Source: Daedaleopsis sinensis
Taxonomy: Eukaryota; Basidiomycota; Agaricomycetes; Polyporales; Polyporaceae
Length of the DNA: 64,000 nt
Direction: 5' to 3'
NCBI GenBank assembly: GCA_033807695.1
Contig: CM066301.1
Coordinates: 3,100,001 to 3,164,000 of the forward strand
Below are positions 24,110-37,100 of the stretch, in pieces. Position numbers and translations under genes: made by a program. The notes under the pieces are model-generated. The model worked only from the letters and a program-made list of their open reading frames with translations. It was not told the origin of the DNA and did no database searches. Position 1 is the stretch's first letter; each line of letters opens with the position of its first letter.

Positions 24110-25978
24110 ATGCTCTCCGCCGCCCTCGTCCCCCTCTCTCTCGTCCTCCTTGTCTCTGCACGTCTCCATCACTCGCGCGTACCCGAGGATCCCTTCGCGT
24201 TTCCCAAATACCGGGTCTCATTTCTCAACGGTCTTCCCGTCCTCAACGAGACTGCCGAACGTTGGCTGCAACACGGACTCCGCGGAGGAGAGCTCGAGTT
24301 TCTCGAACTGACTTGGAACGACTCCCCATGGCCCGATAATCCGCTCAAGGGCATCGGCAGCTCCGACGACCGTCCACCTGATGTCTGTGCATCCCTCCGC
24401 TTCCCGTAAGCGTCCTCCGCGAGCTAACGGCCACCTTCCGCGCAGGCAGCCCCGTCAAATGACTCTCAGTACACGCTACAACACATGAAGCTCGGCCCAA
24501 AGTCCTCGTACCTCTGTCTGATTCCCCCGCCGCCGCAAGATCCCCCCGCTGTGGATGATCCACAGGCCGAGGTGGTCACCCCCGTCCACAGCTGGTCGCT
24601 GCTCCAGCCGCTATCCGGGAAGTGTCTCTACGTAAGTGCATAACACACTCGCGTGCAAGTTCCCCGCCGACTGTCCGATCGCAGCTGCAACAAGGGTGGT
24701 TCACATACTCTTACTGCCATAATTCCCATGTCCGTCAGTTCCACGAGCTTCATCGCCAGCAGATGCCCACTACAGGTGACATTCATGCCCCTGGCCCTGC
24801 TGCGAATTTTGCTAACCGGAATCGCGCCCGATTTCCAGGCGAGTACAAGCCAGAAGAGGATCCGGAGGTAAGCGTACCCCCGTGACCCCCGTTCCACGCT
24901 GCGAGCATTCTCAGCCTGACGTTGCGTTGTCTATCGCAGTGGGAAGCGTACACCCTCGGCCGCGCGCCCCCAACGCTCGAGGCAGGAGCCGAGCTGACCA
25001 CCGCAGAAGCCGCGGCCGCTGCCAACCTCGAGCTGGCCCGGGGTGCCGGCTCACGCTACCTTGTCCAGCGGTGGGGAGACGGCACCTACTGCGACAAAAT
25101 GGGCAGGAAGCGTGAGGTCGAGATCCAGGTCGGCACCCTTCCCTTGTTCCCCTACCGCAGCCTCGCTTACCCGCCCGCTCTGACCTCTCACGCCCGCCCG
25201 CGCCCGTGTGCAGTTCCACTGCTCGATGACGATGACCGACACCATCCTCTTCGTGAAGGAGACGCAGACGTGCCACTACGTGCTGCACATCGCGACCCCG
25301 CGCCTCTGCGGCGAGCCCGGCTTCAAGTCGCGCGTCGACGCCGAGGAGGAGCACTACATCCGCTGCCGCGAGGTCGTCGGCCCCGAGGAGCTCGCGCGCG
25401 TCGACCGCTCGGTCCCCGCCGCTTCCCAGCCGATCAGGCGCGCCGCCCGGCCGCAGAAGAACGTGCTCGCGCCGCCGCCTGCGCCCGAGCACCCCCGCGC
25501 AAATTTGCGCGAAGGCGAAGACGGGAACATCAAGAAGGCCGCGGCGGAGTCGCTCGTGCACTCGGACGCCTTCCGCAAGGCGCTCGAACGCCTGCTCGCG
25601 CGCCGGGGCGAGGACGGCGCGGGCGCCGGGGACTCGCACGTCTTCGTGGAGCGCATGCCCGACGGCGAGGGCGAGTACCTCGTCGAGCTCATCGATCTGG
25701 ACGACCTCCCTGAGGGCGAGGAGGGCGTCGAGGGCTACGATGTGTACGCTGACGACGACGGCTTCGAGGACCGCCTCGCGAGCATCCTGCGTGCGGCGGG
25801 CCATCAGCTCGCCGAGGACTCCCTGAAATCGAAAGGGCAGGGCGAGGACGCGGAGGACGCGGAGGAGGACGACGCTGGCGACGACGGGCATGCGCAGTCG
25901 AAAGACAAGGCTGGGGCCAAGGTGAAGGCGAAGGCGAAGGCGAAGGCGAAGGCGACCAAGCCCCGCGAAGAGCTCTAG
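24110..25978 (+). CDS. YOS9: Protein OS-9 / Yos9 homologue, ER-associated degradation lectin
   Basis: Lumenal ER lectin that recognises trimmed N-glycans on misfolded proteins for the Hrd1 ligase. Exons about 24110-24382, 24446-24631, 24685-24775, 24839-24867, 24940-25128 and 25214-25978, about 510 aa. The N-terminus MLSAALVPLSLVLLVSA is a signal peptide. The MRH domain covers about residues 130-270: SGKCLYLQQGWFTYSYCH, YLVQRWGDGTYCD, REVEIQFHCSM, TCHYVLHIATPRLC, with paired Cys and the Arg/Glu/Tyr sugar-binding pattern. The 3' part is acidic, then has a KA repeat (KVKAKAKAKAKA) and ends KPREEL, resembling an HDEL-type retrieval signal. Intron 1 is uncertain: GTCTGT at 24383 gives a phase match, whereas a better-looking GTAAGC at 24406 does not with any nearby AG. 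Confidence 0.88.
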
Positions 25979-26950
25979 CTTCTGACGAGTCCCGCCTGCC
26001 GCGTGCGGCGCTGTGCACAGTGTATCTACTGATAGGACATGGAGGAAGACATGCTTGACTCAATCTGGTCCGTGCGGTCGCCCGCGTTATGCGCAGGGGA
26101 CTGGAGCCGCGAGCGATGGACCCCGTCTCGCGTCTCGCGTCTCGCGCGTCGCGAGTGGAACGCGCGCAAACCTTAGCGTGCTGGGGCCCCATGCTTGGGA
26201 CACGCTAGAAGGTGTGATGCGCTTCTCCTCGAACAGTGAACTGCGTTCAGGGATGTCAGATCTCGATGCCCAGTACTGCTTGTACAAGCTTGGTACGATG
26301 CCGGGGTCAAATCTCGATGATTGGTGGTACAACGCTAAACCCGAACGCGCGGGAGGTAAGTGTGAGTACTGTGTACGCTCGAGCCCCAGCCGCGCACGAT
26401 CCACCGCCGCCGCCAAGCCCCGCGAAGCACTCAGAAGCTCAAGCTCTTGTGCCCGTTGAGGCTCCGGGGCCCCGAGTGTGTTGACGTTCTGGGCATCGGT
26501 GCGTGTCTCGCGCGGTATTATGTATGTTGGGAGACTCGCGCCGTCTACGTCGACGTCGACGAGCAGCGTGATACGACACGGCCCTCGATCAACCTGAGGA
26601 TCAGTCGCAGGAGTGAATCTGTACGCGAACTTTCATCGCGAGGATCCGGACTTGACTGTGACACTACATAGCTACATCCTTGACACCGACGGCGAAACGC
26701 AACTCGCAAGGCATCGATGTGCGCGATGCGCCGCCAAGATGCCAAGGCTCGTCCGCGATGCCAAGCGCGGCGAACCACCCAGCGGTGTCAAACCACGGGC
26801 CAAGCAAGCATGCGCACGAACACATAAACGCGTGCGCCACCCCAGTACCATCGCCCGGTCTGCAGATGGTGTTGCGACTCGCGTCGCATGCATGGGTGGC
26901 ACCCACCGCACCCACCGCAAGACGGGGAGGAAGCCCCGCAATACATGCGT
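25979..26950. other. Intergenic, 3' of YOS9
   Basis: About 970 bp between convergent genes, GC-rich. A cluster of 'tcgcgtctcgcg' words lies near 26130-26155. Overlapping open frames on both strands show no domain. Confidence 0.4.
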
Positions 26951-27034
26951 ACTCAGTACTCAGTACTCAGCACTCAGTACTCAGCACTCAGTACTCAGCA
27001 CTCAGCACTCAGCACTCAGCACTCAGCACTCAGC
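26951..27034. repeat. Minisatellite, 12 tandem 7-bp units (ACTCAGT/ACTCAGC)
   Basis: Twelve head-to-tail units of ACTCAG plus T or C run from 26951 to 27034. The seventh base reads T T C T C T C C C C C C, so variant units alternate on the left and are uniform on the right. A degenerate ACTCAC closes the array. All frames are open because 7 is not a multiple of 3 and there is no stop in 21 bp; that openness does not indicate coding. Confidence 0.95.
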
Positions 27035-27928
27035 ACTCACTCGGCAGTGGTAGTTGGAGGTAGTGCGGGACTGGGATGTATTGTGTGGAGATGTACGCGT
27101 ACTATTACACGACCGCTCTTTCTACTAAGTATCATAACGTGTACAGGGCGAAATATGTTCGGCGCGTGTTCTTTTTGTTCTTCTGGTCTCTGGTCGTTCG
27201 GGTTCGAGTTCGAGTTCGGGGCGTGAAGGGGAAGATGGGAAAGGGGGAAAGAAAGGAGGGGGTGGCGAAGAGGAGTACGGGGAGGAGGGACGGCGGGTGA
27301 CAATGAGGGTGGGGTGGGGGTGCGGGCGCGGGCGGGGCGGAGGGAGACGGCCAAACTGCACAAAGACCAGGACGACGCGGCGGGCGCGAGAAAGCGGACA
27401 GGTCCGATGTGGTGGTGATATGTGGATGGGGTGTGCGCGCCCATTGACAAGCGGGCGACGGCGGGAAGAATGCAGAAAAGGAAAAGAAAGAGAAAGAAAA
27501 AAGAAAGAGAAAGATATGTAGATAGAGATAGAGCAAGAGGGATCGGCATCTGTCTGTCTATGCACATAGCTAAGGTAATAGGACGGCGCGCAGATTAGGC
27601 GTGCGGGCGAATAATAGATATATAAAGCAGAAGGAGTCAGATGCGAATGCAATGAAGGTGGAGACGTGGCGCGGGGGGTGCGCGGGGAATGAGTGACATG
27701 AGTACGGGATATGGATGGAGACGAGCGGGTAGTGTGGACGTGGAGGGTCGTAGCGGAGGATGTGTGCGAGAGAGATGGCGCATGGGAACGGAGACAGCGT
27801 AGGGGGGGGCATCGTAGCAACCGCGTCGGCGAATCTCCAAATACCCTCGCCGAGGCGCGTTCGCGAGCGGACTCGACCCCCGCAGAAGCGAGGGCGAGCG
27901 AGCTATAAGCCCGCGCGCGCGTGCGCGA
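27035..27928. other. Intergenic, 3' of the SAT4-like kinase, purine-rich on plus strand
   Basis: About 890 bp, strongly G/A-rich on the plus strand (27230-27530, for example 'gaaaagaaagagaaagaaaaa'). It probably contains the kinase 3' UTR, which would be pyrimidine-rich in the transcript. The long minus-strand open frames here are low-complexity by-products of that bias. Confidence 0.45.
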
Positions 27929-30900
27929 CTAGAAGAACCGTCTCTTGTGATGCTTCTCGTCGACGTTCACCTTGATGTGCGCGTGCATGGGCGAGTGCCC
28001 CTCCGCCGAGCACGGGACGATGCTCTTCAGCCACTCGTCGCCCTCGTCCTCCTCCTCCGGCGCGCAGCAGTGGTCCTGGCAGCGCGGGCTGTCCTTGTCG
28101 TGCGAGTTGCAGCCGCACAGCAGGTCGTTCGACTTGCCCTTGCCCTTCAGCAGGTCCGTGAGCGTGCACCGCGCCGACGGCTCGACGAAGAGCATCCGCC
28201 GGATCGCCGGGCGCGACTCGCGCGGGAGGAGGCGGAAGATGGACTCGGCGCCGCCCGTCGAGAACGTCGCGACGGAGGTGACGCTGCTCGTGCGGGCCCG
28301 GGGGCGGCGGAGGGTGGCGCTGGAGTCCTTCTGCTCCGTCTTGGGACGCGACGACGAACGAGGCTCCTTCGCAGAGCTCTCGCTCTTCTCGGCGTCCGCG
28401 ACCGTCTCTTGGACTGCGGCCACAGTCACAAGCTCGGCGACCTTGTTCTCGAGAGCAAAGTCGCGAGTCTTGATGGGGCTACCGGATGGCGCGTCAACTT
28501 CGTCCGACGTCTGTGGTGGAGGCTTCGTGGTGTCCACCATGGGCGAGAGCGGGTGAGCAGTATTCGACCGCAGCGTGGATGCAAGATGAGGTCGCTTCAT
28601 CAGGTCAGAGGGGGCTATGGTAGGAGAGGTTGGCAACGATTCGGTCGAGGACCCTGGGCGCGGGTAAGTGAGAACAGACGGATCCATATCTTGCGGACTA
28701 TCGACGGGGACGATGGGCGCCATCTCATTGAACAAGGCAGGAAGAGTTTGTGTCGACTGGGAGATTACGCCGGACTTCAGGGATGCACGAACACGGTTCC
28801 GACGAAGCAGTTGCTCATACTCATCCATCTCATCTGGCGACACGGCGGAGTTCATTGACGGTGCAGTGAGCTCGGTGCTGTCGCTACTCGACGAGTCGGC
28901 GATAGACGTCTGCCTGGAGTCTGCAAAGGAAGACGAAGTACGAGAGCTCTGGCCGTTGGCAGTGGACGTCGCGTAAGACGGCGCCGACGAAAGAGTAGAA
29001 TCCTGGCGCTCTGGCTCCTTCTTGGCGTCCTCCTGCTTGTCGTTCTTGGCCTCGAGCTGCTTCGGGGGAGCCTTGGCAGATAAATCGGGGTGCGCATTGA
29101 CGAACGCTCGGAAGCTAGGGTCACTCTTGGGGTCGGGAATCTTCCAAGGGAAGCGACGGAGCACCATGCACATGAAGATGATCGCGACGCTCCAGACATC
29201 CGTCTTGCGAGGGTCATAGTTGTCCTGCGATAGCACCTCTGGCGCAAGGTAGGGGTCGCTTCCGACGATCCCCGTGGCCATCGTCGTCTTCTTGCCAGGG
29301 TAATGGAAGACGGTTGCGGTCCCAAAGTCGATCAGTTTCACGACATTATCCTTGGTCATGACGCAGTTGTCGAGCTTCAAATCGCGATGTGCCAGGCCCA
29401 AGGAGTGAAGGTACTCGACACCGTCGCAGATCTGACGGAAGACGCAGTATATCTCCGGGCGAGTCATATTGCCGGACATAACCACGCTGAAGAGGTCATA
29501 GGGGGCATACTCCATGACCTACAGAATATATGCGTTGAGGATGCTGCCGTTAGCAAACATAACCTCCATAGTAGAACTCTCGAACATGCGAACGTACCTC
29601 GTAGTAGTGCCCGTGGTCGGTTACAATATCGACAGTCTCGATGATGTTCGGGTGCTTCAGGGTACTCCCAACGCAGAACTCGGCAGTGACCTTCTTCTGA
29701 TACTCCCGCTCCGACTCGCCGTGACGTTTCGGTCTAAACTCCTTGACCGCAAACGTCGTGCCACCGTTCTTGGTGGACGCCTTGATCAGACGCACCGTGC
29801 CACCTGCACCCGACCCAAGAACACGTCCCCACTTGCCATACTTCTTCGACATCGGCATCTGCGTGGCCTGCGATAACGATGAAGCAGCGTATGGAGCCAG
29901 GGCAGAGACGGACTGCTGGCGCTTCCGCCCACGGGGCCTATCGTTCTTCTCCACTTTTGTTGACATGGTTGAGCTCGCGGTGACGGAGTGGGTATTGCTC
30001 GTCTTGCTGCTCTGGGAGTGGATAGAGCGAGGGGGAGAGCCAGAGCTACCCTTGCTCTTTGCAGATGCGCTGCCAGGTGATGGCGTCTTTGCAACATGGC
30101 CCTTGCTGGAGCCGTTAGGCATGTCATCGTCGTGCTTTGCCTTGTCTTTGGGGTGGTTGCGCAAGAGGGCTGAGAGGCGGCCCTCTTTGTGCTTCACCTC
30201 GCCGAAAATGGTGAGAAGATCGGTCGATGCGTTGGCCGAAGTCGCGACGGATGACGTGATGGGCCCACCAGTGGATGGAGTGACGGGAGAGGGTGTGTCA
30301 AGCATACCTTGGTGGAGATCGGCAAGGCTCAGGTGGGCGGGTGTGTGGATAGAGGATGTAGACGGAGAGCCATGATGTGAGTGGGGTATATGGTTGTTGA
30401 GGAAACGCTTCAAATCATGTAGAGGGCCATGATGGTGCTTGCTCTTAGACCTGGGCACTGGCGTTGTCGGAGTAGCCGGGGTGGGTGGAGGAAGAGTAGC
30501 CGAGGGTGGTGAGTGTTCGTTGGCGGGAGATGCTACTCCTGTTGGATAGTCGGAGGTGAGACTAGTAGCTGAAGAACTCGCCTTCCTCGACTTGAAGAAG
30601 GAGCGGGAGGAGGATGGTGGAGGCTGCTGCTCGTGGGGCTCAGAGGAGGGACTTGAGGCAGGTGGGGATCTGTGGGGGGAGGGCGATCTTGACTTGCGCT
30701 TAGAGAAGGAGGTGGAGAGGAAACGAGAAGGGCGTCGTCTCATCCCAGCGGGAGCCTGGATGGTGGAAAGAAGGGGAGAGAGGATGAGCGAAAGATTACG
30801 ATAGAAAATCAGGACGGGAGATAAAAATAAGGAACGGTGCCGGGTGCTTAGAAGAACGGGAAAAACCATCACGAGCGATACGGACCTGCTCCAGGGGTTG

Positions 30901-31128
30901 TGCCGCAACCTGAGATGGGCTGACGGGATTGGGAACGGAGGGGAAAGCGACCTCGTCGGGCTTGGGAGACGGGGACTGGATGGCGATGGCGGGAGATGGG
31001 GGAATGAGGTTAGCCGAGGGGTGGGCGGGGTCGAGCGGGGGAGATAGAGTCTGGGGTGAGAGGCTGGCGGGGTTGTGTGCGGGGGGGAGGGGGAGGCTGA
31101 GGGGCTGCATGGGCTTTGTGGACAGCAT
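27929..31128 (-). CDS. SAT4: Serine/threonine kinase, SAT4/HAL4 (NPR1/HAL5) family
   Basis: Kinases of this family control ion and nutrient transporters at the plasma membrane (potassium/halotolerance in yeast). Model: 31128..30886, 30755..29598 and 29518..27929, 996 aa. If exon 1 is rejected, the ATG at 30743 starts the protein ([20 protein letters not shown]). The first about 380 residues are Ser/Pro-rich. The kinase domain shows [49 protein letters not shown] and [25 protein letters not shown]. After [17 protein letters not shown] the domain is interrupted by about 300 Ser/Thr/Pro-rich residues and then resumes with [21 protein letters not shown]. The C-terminus is Cys/His/acidic ([26 protein letters not shown]) and ends KHHKRRFF. 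The single intron in the catalytic part is 29597..29519. Confidence 0.88.
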
Positions 31129-34100
31129 GGTCGAGGACGACGTCGAGGGCAGCCGGGAGGGGGATGAGGCCTAGGGAGGGCAGGGGGGAGTGAGGAGAGC
31201 AGAGCAGAGAGAGTAAGCAGCGGGTGGATTAGGCTGAGGCCAGCGACGGGGCAGTCCCACTTGTTATGCGGCGCGCATCACTCGGCACTCATCTCAGATC
31301 TCCCGGTCCGGCCCACTTCCTCTTCCGTCCAGCCGATTCCTGCCCCCCAGCCCGCCTCCTCCGTCTCCCTCCCCGCCTCCCGCCCGGCCCTCTCCTCGAC
31401 CCCCCAGTTCGTGTCCCCCGCGTCCGTCCTCGACCGCGCGCCCAGTCCGCACGCAGCAGAAGCCCCGACGCGCCCGATTCAGACGAGGCGCGCTGGCCGC
31501 GAAAGACGTCATCGAGTCCATATTGTCCTTCGGCATCAGCAGCCGAGTCTGTCATGCGTCTCTGCTGGCCAATAAGATTCGCGGTGGTCGAAGACGCTCG
31601 CAGACGCAGAGGGTCTCTCGTCATGCATTCCTCAGCCATCCACGTCCGCAGCGCACTGGCTAGTATCTTTCTCAGCCTGCCACTGCACTGTACGCTCGGC
31701 TGTCTCATCATTCTATCTGATTAGCATCCCGATGGCTATAGCTCCAGTCGTTGTACTGTCCTCTCAGTCTCAGACGGCGTCCATGCCCAGCCCTGCTTAC
31801 GCTTCCCTTTAGCCATCCGCTCATGTCAGAACCCCACACTTATGAGAATCTGGTTTCACCGCAGTCCTTGGCCGTGAGCTCCGCATACGCTGCGCTTGCC
31901 CTTCTATTAACGTTGTCCTCCTCAATCTACCCGACCCTCTGCCAAGCACAACAACCACACCCTTCTTGATCTCATGTCCTCGATACTCCGCTTAAGCTCA
32001 TCCCAACCTACCAACCTCACCGGTCACCTTCCGACCACCTCGACATCGTGCGACTACTCCCCGATCCGTCCGACCTTCCCATCCCTCCAAGTCTCCTCCT
32101 CGCCCGCTCCCAGGCCGAGCATGCACACGTCTATCGCCCATCCGTCGTCCGACGTCGGCCGTGTGTGATTCTCCCCCGACCGCTCCCTTTTCCCTCCGAA
32201 TACCTGCGGCCTTTGTGCGGACATCCCTTCGACCAACGGCAGACCCTCCACGCCGTAACGCGCGTGGATAGCCTCCGACAGACCGTCAAACACGGGCACA
32301 GCTCCCATTGTTACCCCGCTCGCCATCTTGGGGCCCCGTACGCGGTGAAACAGATCCTAATAACCTTCTCTAGTGCCCAGCGTGACGATCTCGCCTGTAT
32401 GCGAAGCGCGTTGTTCAGCAGTATGTACTCGGTGCCCCGCAACCACGCACTCACCTCCGTCCCAACTGGGAGCAAGCTCCGGCGCAGATAACATTTCTGC
32501 GTGCGCACACGCCGACGCTTGTACCCCACCCAGCCTTCTAGCGTCATCCGTACCGGTGATTTGCTTAAGGTTGTGTGTACTTATCAGGTGCGTACGCTCC
32601 GAAGCTCCAAGCGTCTTGCAGAACTCAATCGCTAGGTCGTCGAAGTCACATATTGCAGACGCGCACCGCACACCGCCGAGCTGGATGCTAGTACTACTTA
32701 CACTGTGGAACGTGCGTCTGCTATCACGCGCGAGCACGTCGCGTCCACAGACGACCCTCCTGCTCAACAAGCTCAAGAACCCAGCGAAGATCACGCCCGC
32801 AGAGCGACGATTACTGTCCCCGCGGTGTCGCCGCTGTCCGTGCACCGCGCCCCCTCTACTCTCGGGAGGCCATTGCCTGCATCGACGGCCCCTCCTAAAT
32901 TCTATCGCCTTCTCCGCCCTGCGTGTGGCATGTGCGCGCACAGGGCCAGGGGCCGCGCGCGCAGCCCAGGCCCGCGCCTGGCGATAAAACCGCAGGGGCA
33001 GGCCTATCCCCCAGAGCGCGAGCCCCGCATCCACGCCCCGGCCGCGGAGTCCGCATCCGCATAAGTCCATGCGGGGGCCGCGCAGCGGGCTCAAGGCCCA
33101 TCCCATCTGCATCAAGATTGAAGATCCCTCCCGGGGGCTGGCGAACGTCTCGCGCATTCATCCGTCACGGCAGGCCGCGTCTCGCGTCTCTCGCCCTAAA
33201 ATCGCGCCCCCCTCGCCTGGTCCCCAGAGGATAATTCGGTGCGTCGTGCGCGTGCTTCGCGGGAGGTCATCGGTCAGGTGCGCCGCGGGGCACCGTCGCC
33301 CAGCTGCCCACATAAGTCCTTCGGGTCTGTGGACTCTGGGACGCGGATTCGCATGCGCAGGCGGCCTCGACGTCTGCAGCTGGTGCGCGAAGTCCATACG
33401 TAGAGCACTTGCGGAGGCTCTCCGCGCGATCGCTTGCGGCGTGCGCGCCAGAACTCCGCGCAGAGTTCGTGCAGGCGCGCGCTTGTGACAGAGGAGCATT
33501 GCGAGGGTGTGACGCGGGTGCTTCTGATGCCTGCTCCTGATGCACGCTCTGGGGTGTGTTCGGATTCCCGTTTCGAGGGTGGGCAACGCTACATCCACTT
33601 GCATCGCACCGAGCGCTGGCGCCGTGTGCATGTGCAGTAGCGTCGCGCTTCGTATCATTATTGCGGCCGCTCCGTCGCGCACGCGATCCGAGCCTCTTCT
33701 CCTCTCAGATCTCCAGGCTCGAGCACGATTTCGATGATACGGTGCGTAAGTACGCTTAGCAGACACTCGACGCGCTTTGTGAGCACTCCCTCAGCCTGCC
33801 AGTGAGACCTCTTCGGCTGTGCCGACGGCGCGCGGGTCCACCTACTTATCTAGCTTCCATTTGTATAGGTCTCGCGATCACTGGAGATGCAGCTCGCCGA
33901 CACCGAGTGCTCTGAGTTGCGGGTCGCCATACTTCGGGCGCCATCAGCCCATGGCGTCGACCCGTCCAACAACGACACTGATCATCTCGGGCCTCCATCT
34001 CCGTTCGTCCAGCGGCGGACAAACACACGCGCAGCAGTGTGTGCGCCCAGGTGCACCCGTGTGCCAATCAGGAACATGCATATGTTCTAGCCCTTGCCCT

Positions 34101-37100
34101 TGTTCTGGCGAAGTGGCGGATCCCGAATGTAACCCCCCTCGCGCGCTTCGCGATTCATGTTGACCGCCACCCGCTCTGTCTCGGAGGAGATCATACATGC
34201 ACGTCTGTCTACGTCTGTGCATGTGCCCATATGATCGATTGTACCACTCTTCACAGACACTCATCGACATCAATGCGTCAACTGATGAAGGGGCTACTCA
34301 AATCCAGACCACGAGTGTCGATACGTGTAAGTACTCCCTTGTTTGTTGCGTTCGACTCGGACACTTCTGTCTCTCACAATTCAAGTCCACAGTGGTCGAC
34401 ATGGCCTGAAACCGCCGTGGACGCCTATCCGCACGAACCCCTACACCGCCGCATTGTCGCAGATGCTCTGCGCGGATTGCAAACTGCCATCCTTGCTAAT
34501 TCACAGTCAAATTCCGAATTCTCGAACCGACGTCATCGCAGGACCCCTTGCACGCGGGCCTCCTGATATCTCCTCGCGGCCTCTGCACGGTGCACCCAAA
34601 TCACTTTCTCACCCGGACTCGCCCGCCGCATGCGCACCTTCGAAGACCGTGTCGACGTCTCGCTGCAAGCGGCGAGCTCTCGTACGCAGCTGCTCGCGAG
34701 TGCTACCTGCATCAATCATTCATCGCACTGGCACTGGCACTGGCAGCGGCAGCGGCGTCCTCGAGCTTCGCGCGCCTCCCGGCGGGTCCAATGCACGCCT
34801 TCCGAATCCGAACGCTTCGCCCATTCAGTAGCAATGATAAGTACTAAGTGTCCCGCCCGGAACGTGCGCGTGAACGCTGAGCTTCTTTGCTGCTTCCCCC
34901 GGCCGGGAGTCTGCGCGCAGGCGCAGGGCGTACCTGAGCCGCCCCGCCCCGCCCCGACGCGCTGGAGCTCGAGCTCTGCACCCGCGCACGGAACCCCGCA
35001 GTCGCTCACGCGCGGGCCTTCGAATTCGCGAACCGATGCGGCTATCCAGTCGCTGCTTGCACGGCACCGCAGGCACCGCACACACTCAAGTACTCAGGCC
35101 TCAGGTCTCGGTGCACGTAAGTGCACGAGTGACGACCCGTCCAGGAATATTGAATGCCGGGTGGTTCGTTCACTCGGGCTATGCTCTCTACGTATACGTA
35201 AGTCTTCTCCTCCCCCTGCAGGCTGCGCGAGCGCGAGCTTGCTGCACATGTGTGCCGCGGATCGCTCTGGGCTGGACGCCCTGCGCTATTAACGTCGCGA
35301 GCGTGTCGCTCGCGCTCAGGCCGAGAGACGAGACGAGGGGCTATAGATAGCTCGCCGCCTGCGCCCGTGGCCATGGCCAACGTCAACGACATGTACAGGT
35401 CACAGAATCCTGTTCCGGATCTGGCTGCCGCTCTCCCAGTCTACGCCCGGGGGGTACTGCTGTTACGCGGCGCGGCCTCCCGCTGTCTGCGTGTTGTGCC
35501 ACTGACAAAGCTGACGCGGATCCGGACGCTTGGGGTGTTCGTACTTGAGTTCGGGAACTCACGTTAGCAGAGTCCTCGGGTGGCATGGACGGACGGCGCA
35601 CGATAGGCTGGTGCTCGTCCGACTCCCGAGGGTGCAGCTGCAGGACAGATATTCCCCGCCGGTTGCGGTCTTCTCGCCCCGGCTGGCCTGTTCGACTCGA
35701 ATCGACACTGCGACAATGCGACATAACGCATGCGCAGGAAACACATTTTTCTGTCGGCATTTGGGCCCCCAAACGATGTATGTGCATGTCGGTGAGACTA
35801 GTACTGTCGCATGTATACTTCCGAGTACAGAGTCCGAGTGCGTCTTCACCGCTTAGATGTACCCGTTCTAGAGTCCAGACCGTGCCAGTGCCTCCCGGAG
35901 TTTTACTATCATTTGTACGACGACCTACGACGACCCGGAGACGGACGGGGACTGGGAGATATCGATGCATTGGTGTGCGGCTGGATATTCATGGCCAGCT
36001 CGTGCTCAACTTGTTCATGTGGTTGATGACTGGCATGATATGTACGTCCGGACATCCGACGTTTTGCGAAACTAGTTCGGATCGTGATTTTCGGCCGTTA
36101 TATAAATCTAGACACGGGAAAGAACAAAGCATTAGCAAGCAGTACTTACTTCATTGTCCCGTAAGTGGCCAGAGGCATACATACCAAACATTCAATTTTG
36201 AATGACAAACCTCATCCGGACCCAATATGGCCAGTAGGAATCGGATGCCTGCCCTTCCGCTCGTCAATATGTTTGACTCTCTCAAGCTTACCTTCTAGCC
36301 TAATGCGCCCGAGCAGCGAACCCTCGCCCATGCGTTCGACGGCGTACAATTAACGTACACAGACCAACATCGCCAACGTAACGCCTCCCCGAGGTTCTCG
36401 ACGCTCACCTACGCTCGTCGCTCACCCGAGTATATTTCGGTCCATCACCGATAGGCTCGAGACGATACGACGGCGTCGCACACGGCGCGCGGGAGAACCC
36501 TGACTCCCAGTAACCACGGCGGTCCACCTGAGCTGCGCAGATCGCCCCCTCTCTCCATTTGCCCCTCCCACTGACTGTGACGCGTGAACGCTTGCAATTG
36601 CTGAACATATGATCCTCCAGTGGACGTCGCAAGCGGCGCGCATGCAGCCACACGCACCCACGCCCTCCGCCGGGTTTGTCATGCGCGGCGCCGCACTCGA
36701 GTGGCAATATTTTTATGTTGTTTGCAGAGTTCCATGAGAAGCGCCACGGGATGCTCTTACTCATGACGGCGCACAGTGACAAACGCCTTCCGACGGGGCG
36801 GGAGAGGGCGGGACTCGGGTCGGGCGTCCCCGGGCCGGCGCCCGGAACGTGTGGAAGGAAGAGGTCGGCCGTGCCTGATCATGATCGGACCCGGAGCCAT
36901 GGGGCAGGGGTCGGGCTCGTTGACGTCGTCAGTCGGGGCCGGGGGCTTCGGAGCCAGGTCGGGCGACGGAGCCACGATCTCGGACTCTCGGAGGCAGCAA
37001 ATATTGGCCTCGACGCGCTCCGCCCTGCTCCGCCTCGCGCGCCCGAGCCACTGCACCAACCTGACGCAGTGGCTGCCCGCGCTTGGTGGCACGCAAGTCC

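Noticed and set aside
24383..24450. Strong-looking GTAAGC donor at 24406 in YOS9
   Set aside because: It is phase 2 and no AG in range restores the QYTLQHMKLGP frame; the weaker GTCTGT at 24383 does. Left as an uncertainty in the model.
24911..25891. 326-codon minus-strand open frame over YOS9
   Set aside because: Same GC-bias effect opposite a well-supported gene; no recognisable domain.
26613..27063. Open frames encoding LSTQHSA heptapeptide repeats
   Set aside because: They are the translation of the 7-bp minisatellite in any frame. No splice signals or conserved flanks support a gene.
31400..31640. Protein-like stretch ALAAKDVIESILSFGISSRV on the plus strand
   Set aside because: The frame has no ATG and no convincing splice donor or acceptor, and all three frames are open here.
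32357..33157. 266-codon minus-strand ORF in the gene-poor block
   Set aside because: Composition is Arg/Gly/Ala-rich, part of it alternates with equally open frames on the other strand, and no family is recognisable. Kept only as part of the unexplained stretch.
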